From contig JAHBWE010000014.1 of the NCBI GenBank assembly GCA_019637155.1, forward strand, positions 1 through 64,000: 64,000 nt of DNA, given 5' to 3'. The stretch is from Labilithrix sp. GTDB taxonomy: Bacteria; Myxococcota_A; Polyangia; Polyangiales; Polyangiaceae. This document shows, piece after piece, positions 8,092 through 16,459 of this stretch. The position numbers and the translations under genes are program-made. A model generated the notes under the pieces. It did not search any database. It was not told the origin of the DNA and saw only the letters and a list, made by a program, of their open reading frames with translations. The first letter of the stretch is position 1. Each line of letters begins with the position of its first letter.

Positions 8092-9450
8092 TCACGCGAG
8101 GACTCGGAGAGCGTCTCGGAGCACAGACTCGATCGGCTGCGACCACACCGCGAACGGAAGCGCGGCGAGAGCGCGGTCGACGTCACGCGCGCGAAAGCCC
8201 AGCCCGACGAGCGCAGCATGCACGATCTGCCGCGGCGCGCGCGGCTCATCCACCGCGCCGTCTTGCGATCGCGGGTCTCGTACCTGCGCTCCCGCCTGCA
8301 TCTGCGTCAGCGCTCCCGCCTGCATCTGCGTCAGCGCTCCCGCCTGCGTCTGCGTCTGCGCTTCCGTCTGCGTCTGCGTCTGCTCCTGCGCCGCCTGCTC
8401 CGCGGGGCAAGCGGTGATGCTCTGCGCCTGCGATGCGGCGTTCTCCGGCGCGGCGTACCCGCGCTGGTGCGGGTGAATCTTGTCTTCGATGTGCGCGCGG
8501 CCGAAGGTCTCTTCCGCCAAGAGGCGATTGTGGAGGCGGCACATGAGGCGCACGTTCTCCGCGTCGCCCCTCCCGCCGAGCGCGCGAGGGCGGCGATGAT
8601 CGAGCTCGAGCCACTCGTGCGCCGGACACCGTTCGCCGTCGTCGCTCACGTAGGTGCACTGCCCGCCGTCGCGCTCGTGGACCTCGCGCAGCGTCTCACG
8701 GGTGACGTCGGCTGGATCGGCCGTGCCCTTGCTCGCGCGTGGACGCGCCACCTTTCCGAGCTTCTGCTTCTCGAGGTCCTCGAGCAGCGCGTCGAGCCCG
8801 CGCTCGATCACGACGGCGAGGTCGCCGTTCGGGTTCACGGGCCGCAGGAGGCCGCGGGCGCGTTCGAGCTTCGCGTGCTGCTCTGCGCTCACCGTGAGCA
8901 TCACCTTGAACCGCGCCGGCGACAGCGGCGTGAGCTGCGCGCCGATCGGTGTCGATGGGCTCGAGCACGCGACGTTCGGAGCGCGCGTCGCGTCGCTCGC
9001 GCTCTGGAGCGACGTCTGCGCGGGGACCAGCGCGATGGAGTCCGGGACGTCGGGCTTCGGGGCCAGCGTCGCGATCAGGTGGTCGATCTGCGCGCGGGTC
9101 TTGCCGCTCGCGAAGGCGATGAGCTCGTCGACGTTCTGCGCGGTGAAGCATCCGCGGAGCTGATGCACGTTCGAGAGGTGCATGCGTCCTTCGGCGATCG
9201 CGTCGAGGAGCTGCGGGAACCTCCGCCCGAGCCGCGCGACGACGATGCGACGGCAAGCTTGATCGTCGCTCAGCCCGAGCTTCCGGATGCAGAAGTCGTG
9301 CAAGGAAGAGCACGCCATCCGCAAGTCGAGCCGGCGCTCCTCGACCTCGGCGAGGTACGCGAGCATCCGCGCGACGCACCGCCGCTCGTCGCCAAGGACG
9401 TTCTGCAGGAGGGAGAGGAGCTCTTCATCCGAGACGTTCGTCGTTCGCAT
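8092..9450 (-). CDS. HNH endonuclease with RuvA-domain-III-like C-terminus
   Basis: A 452-residue protein. The N-terminal helical region (about 1-250) resembles DUF222-type regions that precede HNH domains, with RMHLSNVHQLRGCF and GKTRAQIDHLIATLAPKPD. The HNH nuclease lies at about residues 265-320: an ERDGGQC segment, a LELDHRRPRALGG core, then NVRLMCRLHNRLLAE. A Gln/Thr repeat tract (QTQTQTEAQTQTQ, then two copies of AGALTQMQ) follows, and the last 45 residues (IVHAALVGLGFRARDVDRAL...ESVLRDALRVLA) look like the three-helix domain III of RuvA. The start at 9448-9450 was chosen because similarity begins there. No partner nuclease or methylase is adjacent. Nuclease activity is family knowledge; substrate unknown. 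Confidence 0.82.
   Translation of the reverse strand: MRTTNVSDEELLSLLQNVLGDERRCVARMLAYLAEVEERRLDLRMACSSLHDFCIRKLGLSDDQACRRIVVARLGRRFPQLLDAIAEGRMHLSNVHQLRGCFTAQNVDELIAFASGKTRAQIDHLIATLAPKPDVPDSIALVPAQTSLQSASDATRAPNVACSSPSTPIGAQLTPLSPARFKVMLTVSAEQHAKLERARGLLRPVNPNGDLAVVIERGLDALLEDLEKQKLGKVARPRASKGTADPADVTRETLREVHERDGGQCTYVSDDGERCPAHEWLELDHRRPRALGGRGDAENVRLMCRLHNRLLAEETFGRAHIEDKIHPHQRGYAAPENAASQAQSITACPAEQAAQEQTQTQTEAQTQTQAGALTQMQAGALTQMQAGAQVRDPRSQDGAVDEPRAPRQIVHAALVGLGFRARDVDRALAALPFAVWSQPIESVLRDALRVLA
8286..8357. repeat. 24-bp minisatellite, three units, inside the HNH gene
   Basis: Three tandem 24-bp units begin at 8286, 8310 and 8334; the first two are identical and the third diverges at its end into shorter tgcgtc units. 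They encode the in-frame AGALTQMQ/AGAQTQTQ tract, so copy-number change would alter linker length without a frameshift. Confidence 0.8.
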
Positions 9451-9765
9451 GACGTGGTGTAGCACGCGGTTTTTCGGCCTCGTCAGCGCCTCACCAGCGA
9501 GCGATCGCGGAGCAAGCCACGATCGAAGTCGTCCGCGCGCCGTGAGCCTCATCACGCGCGCCCAGCACGCGGCGATCGACGAGAACGAGGGTGGATCGCT
9601 CGATCGACATCGCGTCCATCCGAAAACCGTCCAGGAGAATCCGCACGGCCTCCGCTCTTTTCTCCCACACCACACGTTGCTCAACGGTTCTGCACATCGC
9701 CTCGCCGTCGCCATCCCAACCCACCTCCTCGCCAAGGGTTCGCCTCGACCGAGCGAAGCCGACAC
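9451..9765. other. Region upstream of the HNH gene without a supported gene
   Basis: These 315 bases hold the HNH promoter region and the continuation of a minus-strand reading frame (segments such as GHSVNLPLSRIPRLSVGF) that may be the eroded 3' part of the neighbouring pseudogene. No intact coding sequence, RNA gene or strong hairpin was recognised. Confidence 0.4.
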
Positions 9766-10124
9766 TCAACCGCGGAATACGAGACAACGGCAGATTGACC
9801 GAATGGCCCCGGAGCGTCCCCACTGCCCGAGCATCGCGGGAGTCGCCAGCACGAGGAGGAGCGGGACCACCTCGATCGTCTCGCTCCGCTCGTGATCGCA
9901 CGTGTTCGAGACGACGAGCCAGTGGTCATACTCGTCCTCGTACGCGACGGCTTCGCCGTGCTCGTCGAGCATCGGCAGCGGAGCGTGATGACATCACCTT
10001 GGCAGACGAGAGGATCCTCGTGCTTGCCGTGGAGGTAGGTTCCAAGCCACGGTGCCAGCACGGACCGCGCGCCGCCCACCAGCTCGATTCTGCGCACGAG
10101 CCGCCCCCTCATCCGTTGATGCAT
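9766..10124 (-). pseudogene. Frameshifted remnant of a small conserved protein
   Basis: Coding-like sequence on the minus strand switches frame. From an ATG at 10122-10124 one frame reads a plausible start with VGGARSVLAPWLGTYLHG and EDPLVCQGDVITL. Near 9972-9976 the sense continues in another frame with MLDEHGEAVAYEDEYDHWLV and then VSNTCDHERS...VVPLLLV, and near 9800-9860 a third frame takes over. A single extra base near 9974 would join the first two segments. The QGDV...VSNTCDHE...VPL pattern resembles small uncharacterised proteins with a GDV...S.SCD motif; I do not know their function. A sequencing error is an alternative to true decay. Confidence 0.4.
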
Positions 10125-10162
10125 CGGTCGTGAGGATGCCTCCTCGATAGCTCGTCAGGACT

Positions 10163-11662
10163 TCATGCTGCGTCGGCCTGGAGCTGCTTGCGGTTCTTGA
10201 TCAGGCGCAGTAGCTCGCGCACGTCGCTGGGGCGGACCACGCGGGTGGCGAGCGCGAGGGTGGCGTAGAGGACGGCGTCGATCGCGAGGCGGGCGGGGCC
10301 GAGGGGCGCGAGCGCGACGTGGGCGGCGACGACCGCGCAGCAGATGCCCAGGGACTTCGCGATCGCCGCGAGCGCGCGGCCGTCGACGGCGCGCTTGCCC
10401 ATGATGGCCAGGAAGACCACCGCGTTCACGAGCTCGCGCGCCGAGAGCGCCATCGCGACGCCCATGCCTGTCTTGCCGTCGCCGAGGTCTCGGGTCAGCG
10501 GCACCGCGACGAGGATGAAGATCGGGAGGAGCGCGGTGCCGACGATCGAGACGATCGTGATCGTCCAGGAGCGCTTCATGATCATGAGCGCGAGCCAGAG
10601 CAAGCTGTTCACGTACGAGAGGACGAAGGTCGGCGCGAGCCACTCGAGGCTGTCGCTCGCGGGCAGGAAGCGCTCGCGGAGCACGAGGCCGATCGCGAAG
10701 CGCGCGCCGAGCGCGAGCAGCAGCGTGAACGGGATCGACACGACGCAGACGCCCTCCATCCCGCGCCGCACGAGGTCGTAGAAGCGTCGCTCGTCGTGGT
10801 GCATCGCGCGGCTCATCATCGGGACGAGCACGCCGGTGAGCACCGGCATCATCAGCGCCGAGAGCCGCGCGATCTCGCGCGCGGCGCTGTACCAGCCGAC
10901 CTCCTCCGACGTGTCCGGGACCAGCTCGCGCAGCAGCACCACGTCGAAGCTCGCCCCGATGTACACCGCCGCGATCGCGAGGAAGAACGGGAGCGAGGCG
11001 CGCAGCACCTTCTTCGTCTCCCCGAGATCGACGCGGAGCTCGAGGCCGATCGCCGCGCGCGTCGCGGCGTAGAGGAAGGCCGCCTTCAGCGCCTCCGCGA
11101 GGAGCATCGGCACCGGCAGCACCCAGAACGGCGCGCCGAGGAGCACCGCGCCGAGGATGCCGCCGCCCCAGACGAGCTTCGCGACGACGTTCGCGACCGC
11201 GAGGCGGCCCACCGTCGAGGCCGCCTGCAGCATCTGCTGGAACGTCAGGTTCATCACGATGAAGACCTGCGTGAAGCCGAACAGGACCGCCGCCACCTTC
11301 TCCTCGTGGAGGCGGTGCCCGAGGTGCCACCAGCCGAACGCGAAGAGCGGCACCATCAGGAGCACGCGCGCGAGGGCGACGCCGCCGAAGAAGTCGCTCG
11401 CGTGCTTCGGCCGCACCGGGATCTCGCGCGAGATGTAGGTGTCGACGCCGAAATGCAGGAACACCGCGAGCGTCGCGGCGTATTCGAAGCCGTAGCGGTA
11501 CCAGCCGAGCGCGAGCGGGCCGAGGTAGCGGGGCAGCTTGAACGTGATGACCAGCGCGATGCCCCACGTCAGCGCGAGCGAAGTCGCGAGCTTCAGCGCG
11601 TTCCGGAAGGCCGTCGCGCCTTCCTTGCGGAGAGAGAATCCCGCCGGCGCCGAATCAGCCAT
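10163..11662 (-). CDS. Wzx-type polysaccharide flippase
   Basis: A 499-residue polytopic inner-membrane protein with about 12-14 hydrophobic segments and the layout of the MOP superfamily oligosaccharide flippases. It should move undecaprenyl-pyrophosphate-linked repeat units across the inner membrane. Recognisable stretches are the N-terminal ALKLATSLALTWGIALVI helix, GWYRYGFEYAATLAVFLHFG, and a central loop EEVGWYSAAREIARLSALMMPV typical of such transporters. It starts divergently from ACP1, with about 80 bases between. A second, unrelated-looking flippase lies at 60920-62389, so the locus has two candidates for the Wzx role. Confidence 0.85.
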   Translation of the reverse strand: MADSAPAGFSLRKEGATAFRNALKLATSLALTWGIALVITFKLPRYLGPLALGWYRYGFEYAATLAVFLHFGVDTYISREIPVRPKHASDFFGGVALARVLLMVPLFAFGWWHLGHRLHEEKVAAVLFGFTQVFIVMNLTFQQMLQAASTVGRLAVANVVAKLVWGGGILGAVLLGAPFWVLPVPMLLAEALKAAFLYAATRAAIGLELRVDLGETKKVLRASLPFFLAIAAVYIGASFDVVLLRELVPDTSEEVGWYSAAREIARLSALMMPVLTGVLVPMMSRAMHHDERRFYDLVRRGMEGVCVVSIPFTLLLALGARFAIGLVLRERFLPASDSLEWLAPTFVLSYVNSLLWLALMIMKRSWTITIVSIVGTALLPIFILVAVPLTRDLGDGKTGMGVAMALSARELVNAVVFLAIMGKRAVDGRALAAIAKSLGICCAVVAAHVALAPLGPARLAIDAVLYATLALATRVVRPSDVRELLRLIKNRKQLQADAA

Positions 11663-11696
11663 GGCCGATCCTAACCCGAGTCGCGTACCATTCCGT

Positions 11697-11714
11697 CGCG
11701 CGAGAGCTCGCGCG
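11697..11714. promoter_or_regulatory. Inverted repeat between flippase and ACP1
   Basis: Arms cgcgcgag and ctcgcgcg are separated by 2 bases, in the short divergent region. Further cgcgagag repeats run up to the ACP start. It could be an operator, but GC-rich sequence makes such palindromes common, so support is weak. Confidence 0.25.
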
Positions 11715-11732
11715 AGAGCACGCGAGAGCGCG

Positions 11733-11736
11733 GGAG
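11733..11736 (+). promoter_or_regulatory. Shine-Dalgarno that decides the ACP1 start
   Basis: GGAG lies directly against an ATG at 11737 but 6 bases before a second in-frame ATG at 11743. Normal spacing favours the second ATG, giving a 79-residue ACP starting MKEKIREIL. Confidence 0.5.
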
Positions 11737-11742
11737 ATGGAA

Positions 11743-11982
11743 ATGAAGGAGAAGATTCGCGAGATCCTCCGCCAGCACGGCAAGCTGAGCGCCGACGTCG
11801 CGTCGCTGCCGGACACGGGCGATCTCTACGAAGCGGGCATGACCTCGCACGCGAGCGTCAACGTGATGCTCGCCCTCGAAGGCGAGTTCGACATCGAGTT
11901 CCCGGACCGCATGCTCAAGCGCTCCGTCTTCCAGAGCATCGCGAACATCAGCGCCGCGCTCGAGGAGCTCACGGCGGGCTGA
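11743..11982 (+). CDS. Acyl carrier protein 1
   Basis: A 79-residue four-helix acyl/peptidyl carrier protein. The 4'-phosphopantetheine attachment Ser is most likely S35 in DLYEAGMTSHASVNVMLALE, which replaces the usual DSL with TSH, followed by the normal hydrophobic helix and acidic EGEFDIEFPDRML segment. It is not next to fatty-acid or polyketide genes; instead it is followed within 5 bases by a GH2 glycosidase and a two-domain hydrolase, and is divergent from a flippase. That context points to an acyl or aminoacyl donor in polysaccharide modification (inference). The locus carries its own holo-ACP synthase (23708-24115). An alternative ATG two codons upstream is less well spaced from the ribosome-binding site. 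Confidence 0.85.
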   Translation: MKEKIREILRQHGKLSADVASLPDTGDLYEAGMTSHASVNVMLALEGEFDIEFPDRMLKRSVFQSIANISAALEELTAG

Positions 11983-11987
11983 CTCAC

Positions 11988-14600
11988 GTGGGGAGGGCAG
12001 CGCTCGAGGAGTGGGCCCTGGCGTCGGGGGAGACGCCGGGCGCTTATCAGCCGATCCCTGGTCCGATGACCGTCGCCGCCGCGCTCCGCGCGAGCGGCGA
12101 GTGGACCCTCGAGCACCGGCGCTCGTTCGACGACGAGACCTGGTGGTACCGCGCCCGGCTGCCCGACGTCGCGGAGGGCGATCGCCTCCACCTCGAGGGC
12201 CTCGCCACCCTCGCCGAGGTCTTCGTCGACGGGCGGTCGGTGCTGCTCTCCGACAACATGTATCATGCACACGTCGTCGATCTCCCCGCCGGCGCGCGCG
12301 TCCTCACGATCCGGTTCGCCCCGCTCGCGGCCGCGCTCGCGCAGAAGCGCCCGCGCCCGCGCTGGAAGACGCGGCTCACGTCGCACCAGCAGCTCCGCTG
12401 GATCCGCACGTCGCTCGTCGGTCGCATGCCGGGGTGGTCGCCGCCGGTGGCGCCGGTCGGCCCGTGGCGCGACGTCTGGGTCGAGCGCCGCTCGCGCCGC
12501 GCCCCCGAGCCGCTCCGGCTCGATCGCGACACCGAGCACGACTTCGCGGAGGCGTCCCTCACCGAGCCGGACCTCTCCTCGGGGAGCATCTCGCTCACCA
12601 CCGGCGAGCTCCCCGCCGTGCGCGAGGCCGCGAGCGACGCGCTCACGCGGCGCCTCGCGCCCGGCGAGCTCACGAGCGCGCTCGCGCAGCCGGCGAGCCC
12701 GCACCGCGTCCAGCTCCGCGTGCGCCTCGCGAGCACCTCGGAGCTCGAGCTCGCGAACGCGGCGGTGCAGACCGGCTTCGTCGACGTCGACGCCGACCTC
12801 TCCGCGCGCTTGCCCTTCGAGCGCGCGACGCTCGTCGTCGGCGACGTGCGCGCGCGGCTCCAGGTGGAAGACGGGCACGTGCGCGGCCGCGTCGAGCTGC
12901 CCGACGTCGACTGCTGGTGGCCCCACACCCACGGCCGCCCCGCGCGCTACGCGGCGCGCCTCGAGATCGACGACGAGGTCATCGACCTCGGCAAGGTCGC
13001 GTTCCGCACCGTCGCGCTCGACGTCGCCGACAAGCGCTTCACGCTCTCCGTGAACGGCGTCCCCGTCTTCTGCCGCGGCGCGTGCTGGACCACGCTCGAC
13101 GTCGCGACGCTCCGGAGCGCGCCGGAGGAGTACCGCCGCGTCCTCGCCACCGTGCGCGACGCGGGGATGAACATGCTCCGCGTCTGTGGCCCGCTCTTCT
13201 ACGAAGACGACGCGTTCTACGAGACCTGCGACGAGCTCGGCATCCTCGTGTGGCAGGACTTCATGTTCGCGAACATGGACTACCCCGACGACGAGGCGTT
13301 TCGCGCGAGCGTGGAGCGGGAGGCGCGGCAGCTCGTGCAGCGCCTCCGCGCGCGGGCGTGCGTCGCGCTCTTCTGCGGCGGGAGCGAGGTCGAGCAGCAG
13401 GCGGCGATGTTCGGCGCGCCGCGCGAGATCTGGCGGAGCACGCTGTTCTCCGAGCTCCTCCCGCGCGTCGTGAGCGAGGAGCGCCCCGACGTCCCGTACT
13501 GGCCGTCGTCGCCCGCCGGCGGCGCGCTCCCGTTCCACGTCGACGAAGGCGCGGCGCACTACTACGGCGTCGGCGCGTACCTCCGTCCCTTCGACGACGC
13601 GCGGCGCTCCGGCGTGAAGTTCGCGTCGGAGTGCCTCGCGTTCGCGAACGTCCCCGAGGACGACCTCCTCGCGTCGCTCCTGCGCGACGGCGAGGCGCCG
13701 ATCGTGAGCCAGCGCTGGCGCGAGCGCACGTGCAAGGACAACGGCGCGGGCTGGGACTTCGACGACGTCCGCGATCACTACGTCGCGCGGCTCTTCGGCG
13801 TCGACCCCGCGCGCGTCCGCTACGAGGACATGGAGCGCTACCTCGCCCTCTCGCGCGTCGCGAGCGGCGAGTCGATGGCGCGCGCGCTCGCCGAGTGGCG
13901 CCGCCCGGGATCGACGTGCATGGGCGCGCTCGTCTGGTTCCTCCAGGACCTCTGGCCCGGCGCGGGGTGGGGCGTGCTCGACGCGCGCGGCGAGCCGAAG
14001 TCGGTCTACTGGTACCTGAAGCGCGCCTTCGCTCCGCGCGCGCTGTTCGTCACCGACGAAGGGCTGAACGGGCTCCACCTCCACGTCGTCAACGACGGAG
14101 AGGCGGAGCTCCGCGCGCGCCTCTCCCTCGCGCTCTACCGCGACGGCGAGACGCGCACCGCCGACGGCGCGCAGGAGATCGTCGTCGCGCCGCGATCGAG
14201 CGTCACCGTCCTCGGCGACGCGCTCCTCCCGACCTTCCACGACACGACCCATGCATACCGCTTCGGTCCGCCGGGGCACGACGTCGCGATCGCGACGCTC
14301 GCGGACGACACGGCCGTGCTCGCGGAGGTCGCCTCGCTCGTCGACTTCGCAAAGCCTCCGCCGTGCGCCGGCCTCGAAGGTACGCTGAGCGAGACGCACG
14401 TGACGGTGACGACCCGCCGCTTCGCCCAGGCCGTGAAGATCGCCGTGCCCGGGCACGTCGCGGAGGACAGCTACTTCGATCTCGCGCCCGGCCGCACGCG
14501 CACGATCGCGCTCCGTCCGATCCCCGGCGCGAAGAAGCGCGCTACCCTCACCGGCGAGCTCTCCGCCCTGAACCTGCGCGGGACCGTCAGCCTCAAATGA
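11988..14600 (+). CDS. Glycoside hydrolase family 2 (beta-mannosidase-like) protein
   Basis: An 870-residue GH2-type enzyme. The N-terminal sugar-binding beta-sandwich carries EEWALASGETPGAYQP, WWYRARL and EVFVDGRSVLLSDNMYH; the TIM-barrel follows, with acid/base Glu467 in FCGGSEVEQQ and nucleophile Glu548 in KFASECLAF, then the C-terminal beta-domains. Both catalytic Glu are present, so hydrolase activity is likely; the closest recognisable layout is the beta-mannosidase branch. I see no signal peptide with the GTG start at 11988, placing it in the cytoplasm. The GTG was chosen as the first in-frame start after ACP1; a downstream ATG near 12066 would cut into the first domain. Its TGA overlaps the next ATG. 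Confidence 0.82.
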   Translation: MGRAALEEWALASGETPGAYQPIPGPMTVAAALRASGEWTLEHRRSFDDETWWYRARLPDVAEGDRLHLEGLATLAEVFVDGRSVLLSDNMYHAHVVDLPAGARVLTIRFAPLAAALAQKRPRPRWKTRLTSHQQLRWIRTSLVGRMPGWSPPVAPVGPWRDVWVERRSRRAPEPLRLDRDTEHDFAEASLTEPDLSSGSISLTTGELPAVREAASDALTRRLAPGELTSALAQPASPHRVQLRVRLASTSELELANAAVQTGFVDVDADLSARLPFERATLVVGDVRARLQVEDGHVRGRVELPDVDCWWPHTHGRPARYAARLEIDDEVIDLGKVAFRTVALDVADKRFTLSVNGVPVFCRGACWTTLDVATLRSAPEEYRRVLATVRDAGMNMLRVCGPLFYEDDAFYETCDELGILVWQDFMFANMDYPDDEAFRASVEREARQLVQRLRARACVALFCGGSEVEQQAAMFGAPREIWRSTLFSELLPRVVSEERPDVPYWPSSPAGGALPFHVDEGAAHYYGVGAYLRPFDDARRSGVKFASECLAFANVPEDDLLASLLRDGEAPIVSQRWRERTCKDNGAGWDFDDVRDHYVARLFGVDPARVRYEDMERYLALSRVASGESMARALAEWRRPGSTCMGALVWFLQDLWPGAGWGVLDARGEPKSVYWYLKRAFAPRALFVTDEGLNGLHLHVVNDGEAELRARLSLALYRDGETRTADGAQEIVVAPRSSVTVLGDALLPTFHDTTHAYRFGPPGHDVAIATLADDTAVLAEVASLVDFAKPPPCAGLEGTLSETHVTVTTRRFAQAVKIAVPGHVAEDSYFDLAPGRTRTIALRPIPGAKKRATLTGELSALNLRGTVSLK

Positions 14601-16459
14601 GCCGGTTCGAGAAGCGCACGAGCGGGCCGATCATCTTCGGGGACCCGGACGCGCAGCTCTTCGGCTGGTACCACGCCCCCGCGAAGCCGGCGAAGGTCGC
14701 GGGCGTCGTCCTCTGCAACCCGTTCGGCTACGAGGCGATGTGCCTCCACCGCGTGTACCGCACGCTCGCGGAGCGCCTCGCCGCGTCGGGCATCGCCGCG
14801 CTCCGCTTCGACTACCACGGCACCGGCGACTCGGCGGGGAGCGATCACGATCCCGATCGCGTCGCCTCGTGGCGTCGCAGCGCGGGCGCCGCGATCGACG
14901 AGCTCCGCCGCCGCGCGGGCGTCCGCGACGTCAGTCTCTTCGGCATCCGCTGGGGCGCGACGATGGCGTACCTCACCGCGCTCGATCGCGGCGACGTCGC
15001 GAGCCTCGTCTTGTGGAGCCCGTACCTCACCGGGCGCGCCTTCTTGCGCGAGATGCGGATGATGCAGACGGCGGGCGCGGAGCAAGCGTTCGCGTCGGGC
15101 GAGGACCGCGGGGTGTCGCCGCTCGTGAAGGAGTCGCCGCGGAACCTGCGCGCGCTGCCCGACGAGCCGCCGGACGAAGAGGCGGTCGGTTACCTCCTCT
15201 CGACCGGCACGGTGACCGAGCTCGGCAAAATAGACCTCCGCGCGAAGAAGGAGTCGCCCGCGGCGCGCGTGCTCCTCCTCGGCCGCGACGACTTCCCCGA
15301 CGACGGGCGTCTCACGAAGCACCTCCACGCGATGGGCAGCGACGTGACCGATCTCACCTCCGTCCCCGGCTACGCCGCGATGATGCAGGACGCCTACCTC
15401 TCGAAGGTGCCGCGCGAGGCCTTCGATCAGGTCGTCGCGTGGCTCGGCCGCGTCGTCCACACCGAATACGAGGAAGAAGAAGAGGAGGAGCGCGCGACGC
15501 TCCTCGACCTCACGCGCGAAGGCCCGCACCTCGTCGCCGACAGCGTCGCGCGCGAGGAGGCGATCATGTTCGGCCCGACCGGCAAGCTGATCGGCGTCCT
15601 CTGCGAGCCCGCCGCGCGCGGGCCGGCGCGCACGCGCGACGCGGTGCTCTTCCTCAACGTCGGGTCGAACCACCGCGTCGGCTCGAACCGGATGTACGTG
15701 AAGATGGCGCGCACCTTCGCCGCGCGCGGCGTGACGACGTTCCGCTTCGACGTCTCCGGCATCGGCGACAGCGCCGCGAGCGCCGACTTCGAGAACCGCC
15801 TCTACGCGCCGGAGGCGGTCGCCGACACGCAGGAGGCGATGACGAAGCTCACCTCCCTCCGCGAGGTCGAGCGCTTCTACCTCGTCGGCCTCTGCTCCGG
15901 CTCGTACCTCGCGTACAAGACCGCGGTCGTCGATCCGCGCGTCGCGGGGCAGATCCTCGTCAACACGCAGACCTTCGACTGGAAGCCGGGCGACACGCTC
16001 GAGGTCTCGATCCGCAAGAACTACCGCTCGACGCGCTTCTACACGCAGGAGATGTGGAACCCCCAGACGTGGAAGCGCGTCATCCGCGGCGAGGTCAACG
16101 CGCGCGGCATCGCGAGCACGCTCGCGGAGCGCGCGGTCGCGCGGGCGGTGAAGGGCGCGAAGGGGACGATCGCGCGCGTGCGGACCGGGCGGCTCGAGGT
16201 CGACGACGTCGTCGCCGACTTCAAGACGATCCTGAAGCGCGGGACCGAGACGTTGATGATCTTCGGCGCGAACGACGGCGGGCTCGATCTCATGGAGTCC
16301 CACTTCGGATCGGGCGCGAAGAAGCTCGCGAGCTACCGCGGCTTCCACCTCGAGATCATCGAGGGCTCCGATCACACCTTCACGCCGCTCTGGTCGCAGA
16401 CGTGGCTCGAGAAGCTCGTCGTCTCGTCGATCGAGCGCTGGCGCGGACAGCCGTCGTGA
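14597..16459 (+). CDS. Two-domain alpha/beta hydrolase, N-terminal domain degenerate (paralogue A)
   Basis: A 620-residue protein made of two alpha/beta-hydrolase domains. The C-terminal domain (about 315-620) keeps a complete triad: Ser434 in GLCSGS, Asp560 in FGANDGG and His593 in GSDHTF. In the N-terminal domain (about 1-295) the nucleophile elbow reads GIRWG with Arg118 where Ser should be, and the His region reads PGYAAMM. Each half resembles one of the two hydrolases that accompany exosortase/EPS systems; from memory one of those also has Arg at its elbow. Paralogues at 54880 and 58413 share the arrangement. An acidic EEEEEEE linker is unique to this copy. The ATG overlaps the GH2 stop, coupling it to the ACP1-GH2 operon. 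Acyl transfer to or from carrier protein or glycan is inference. Confidence 0.85.
   Translation: MSRFEKRTSGPIIFGDPDAQLFGWYHAPAKPAKVAGVVLCNPFGYEAMCLHRVYRTLAERLAASGIAALRFDYHGTGDSAGSDHDPDRVASWRRSAGAAIDELRRRAGVRDVSLFGIRWGATMAYLTALDRGDVASLVLWSPYLTGRAFLREMRMMQTAGAEQAFASGEDRGVSPLVKESPRNLRALPDEPPDEEAVGYLLSTGTVTELGKIDLRAKKESPAARVLLLGRDDFPDDGRLTKHLHAMGSDVTDLTSVPGYAAMMQDAYLSKVPREAFDQVVAWLGRVVHTEYEEEEEEERATLLDLTREGPHLVADSVAREEAIMFGPTGKLIGVLCEPAARGPARTRDAVLFLNVGSNHRVGSNRMYVKMARTFAARGVTTFRFDVSGIGDSAASADFENRLYAPEAVADTQEAMTKLTSLREVERFYLVGLCSGSYLAYKTAVVDPRVAGQILVNTQTFDWKPGDTLEVSIRKNYRSTRFYTQEMWNPQTWKRVIRGEVNARGIASTLAERAVARAVKGAKGTIARVRTGRLEVDDVVADFKTILKRGTETLMIFGANDGGLDLMESHFGSGAKKLASYRGFHLEIIEGSDHTFTPLWSQTWLEKLVVSSIERWRGQPS

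Noticed and set aside
8286..8357. Tandem 24-bp repeats as a possible CRISPR array
   Set aside because: Units are contiguous without spacers and in frame inside the HNH gene; they are a coding minisatellite.
12011..14596. Very long overlapping reading frames in the GH2 region and elsewhere (Arg/Ala/Pro-rich)
   Set aside because: In about 70% GC sequence the shadow frames stay open; they lack family motifs and have low-complexity composition.
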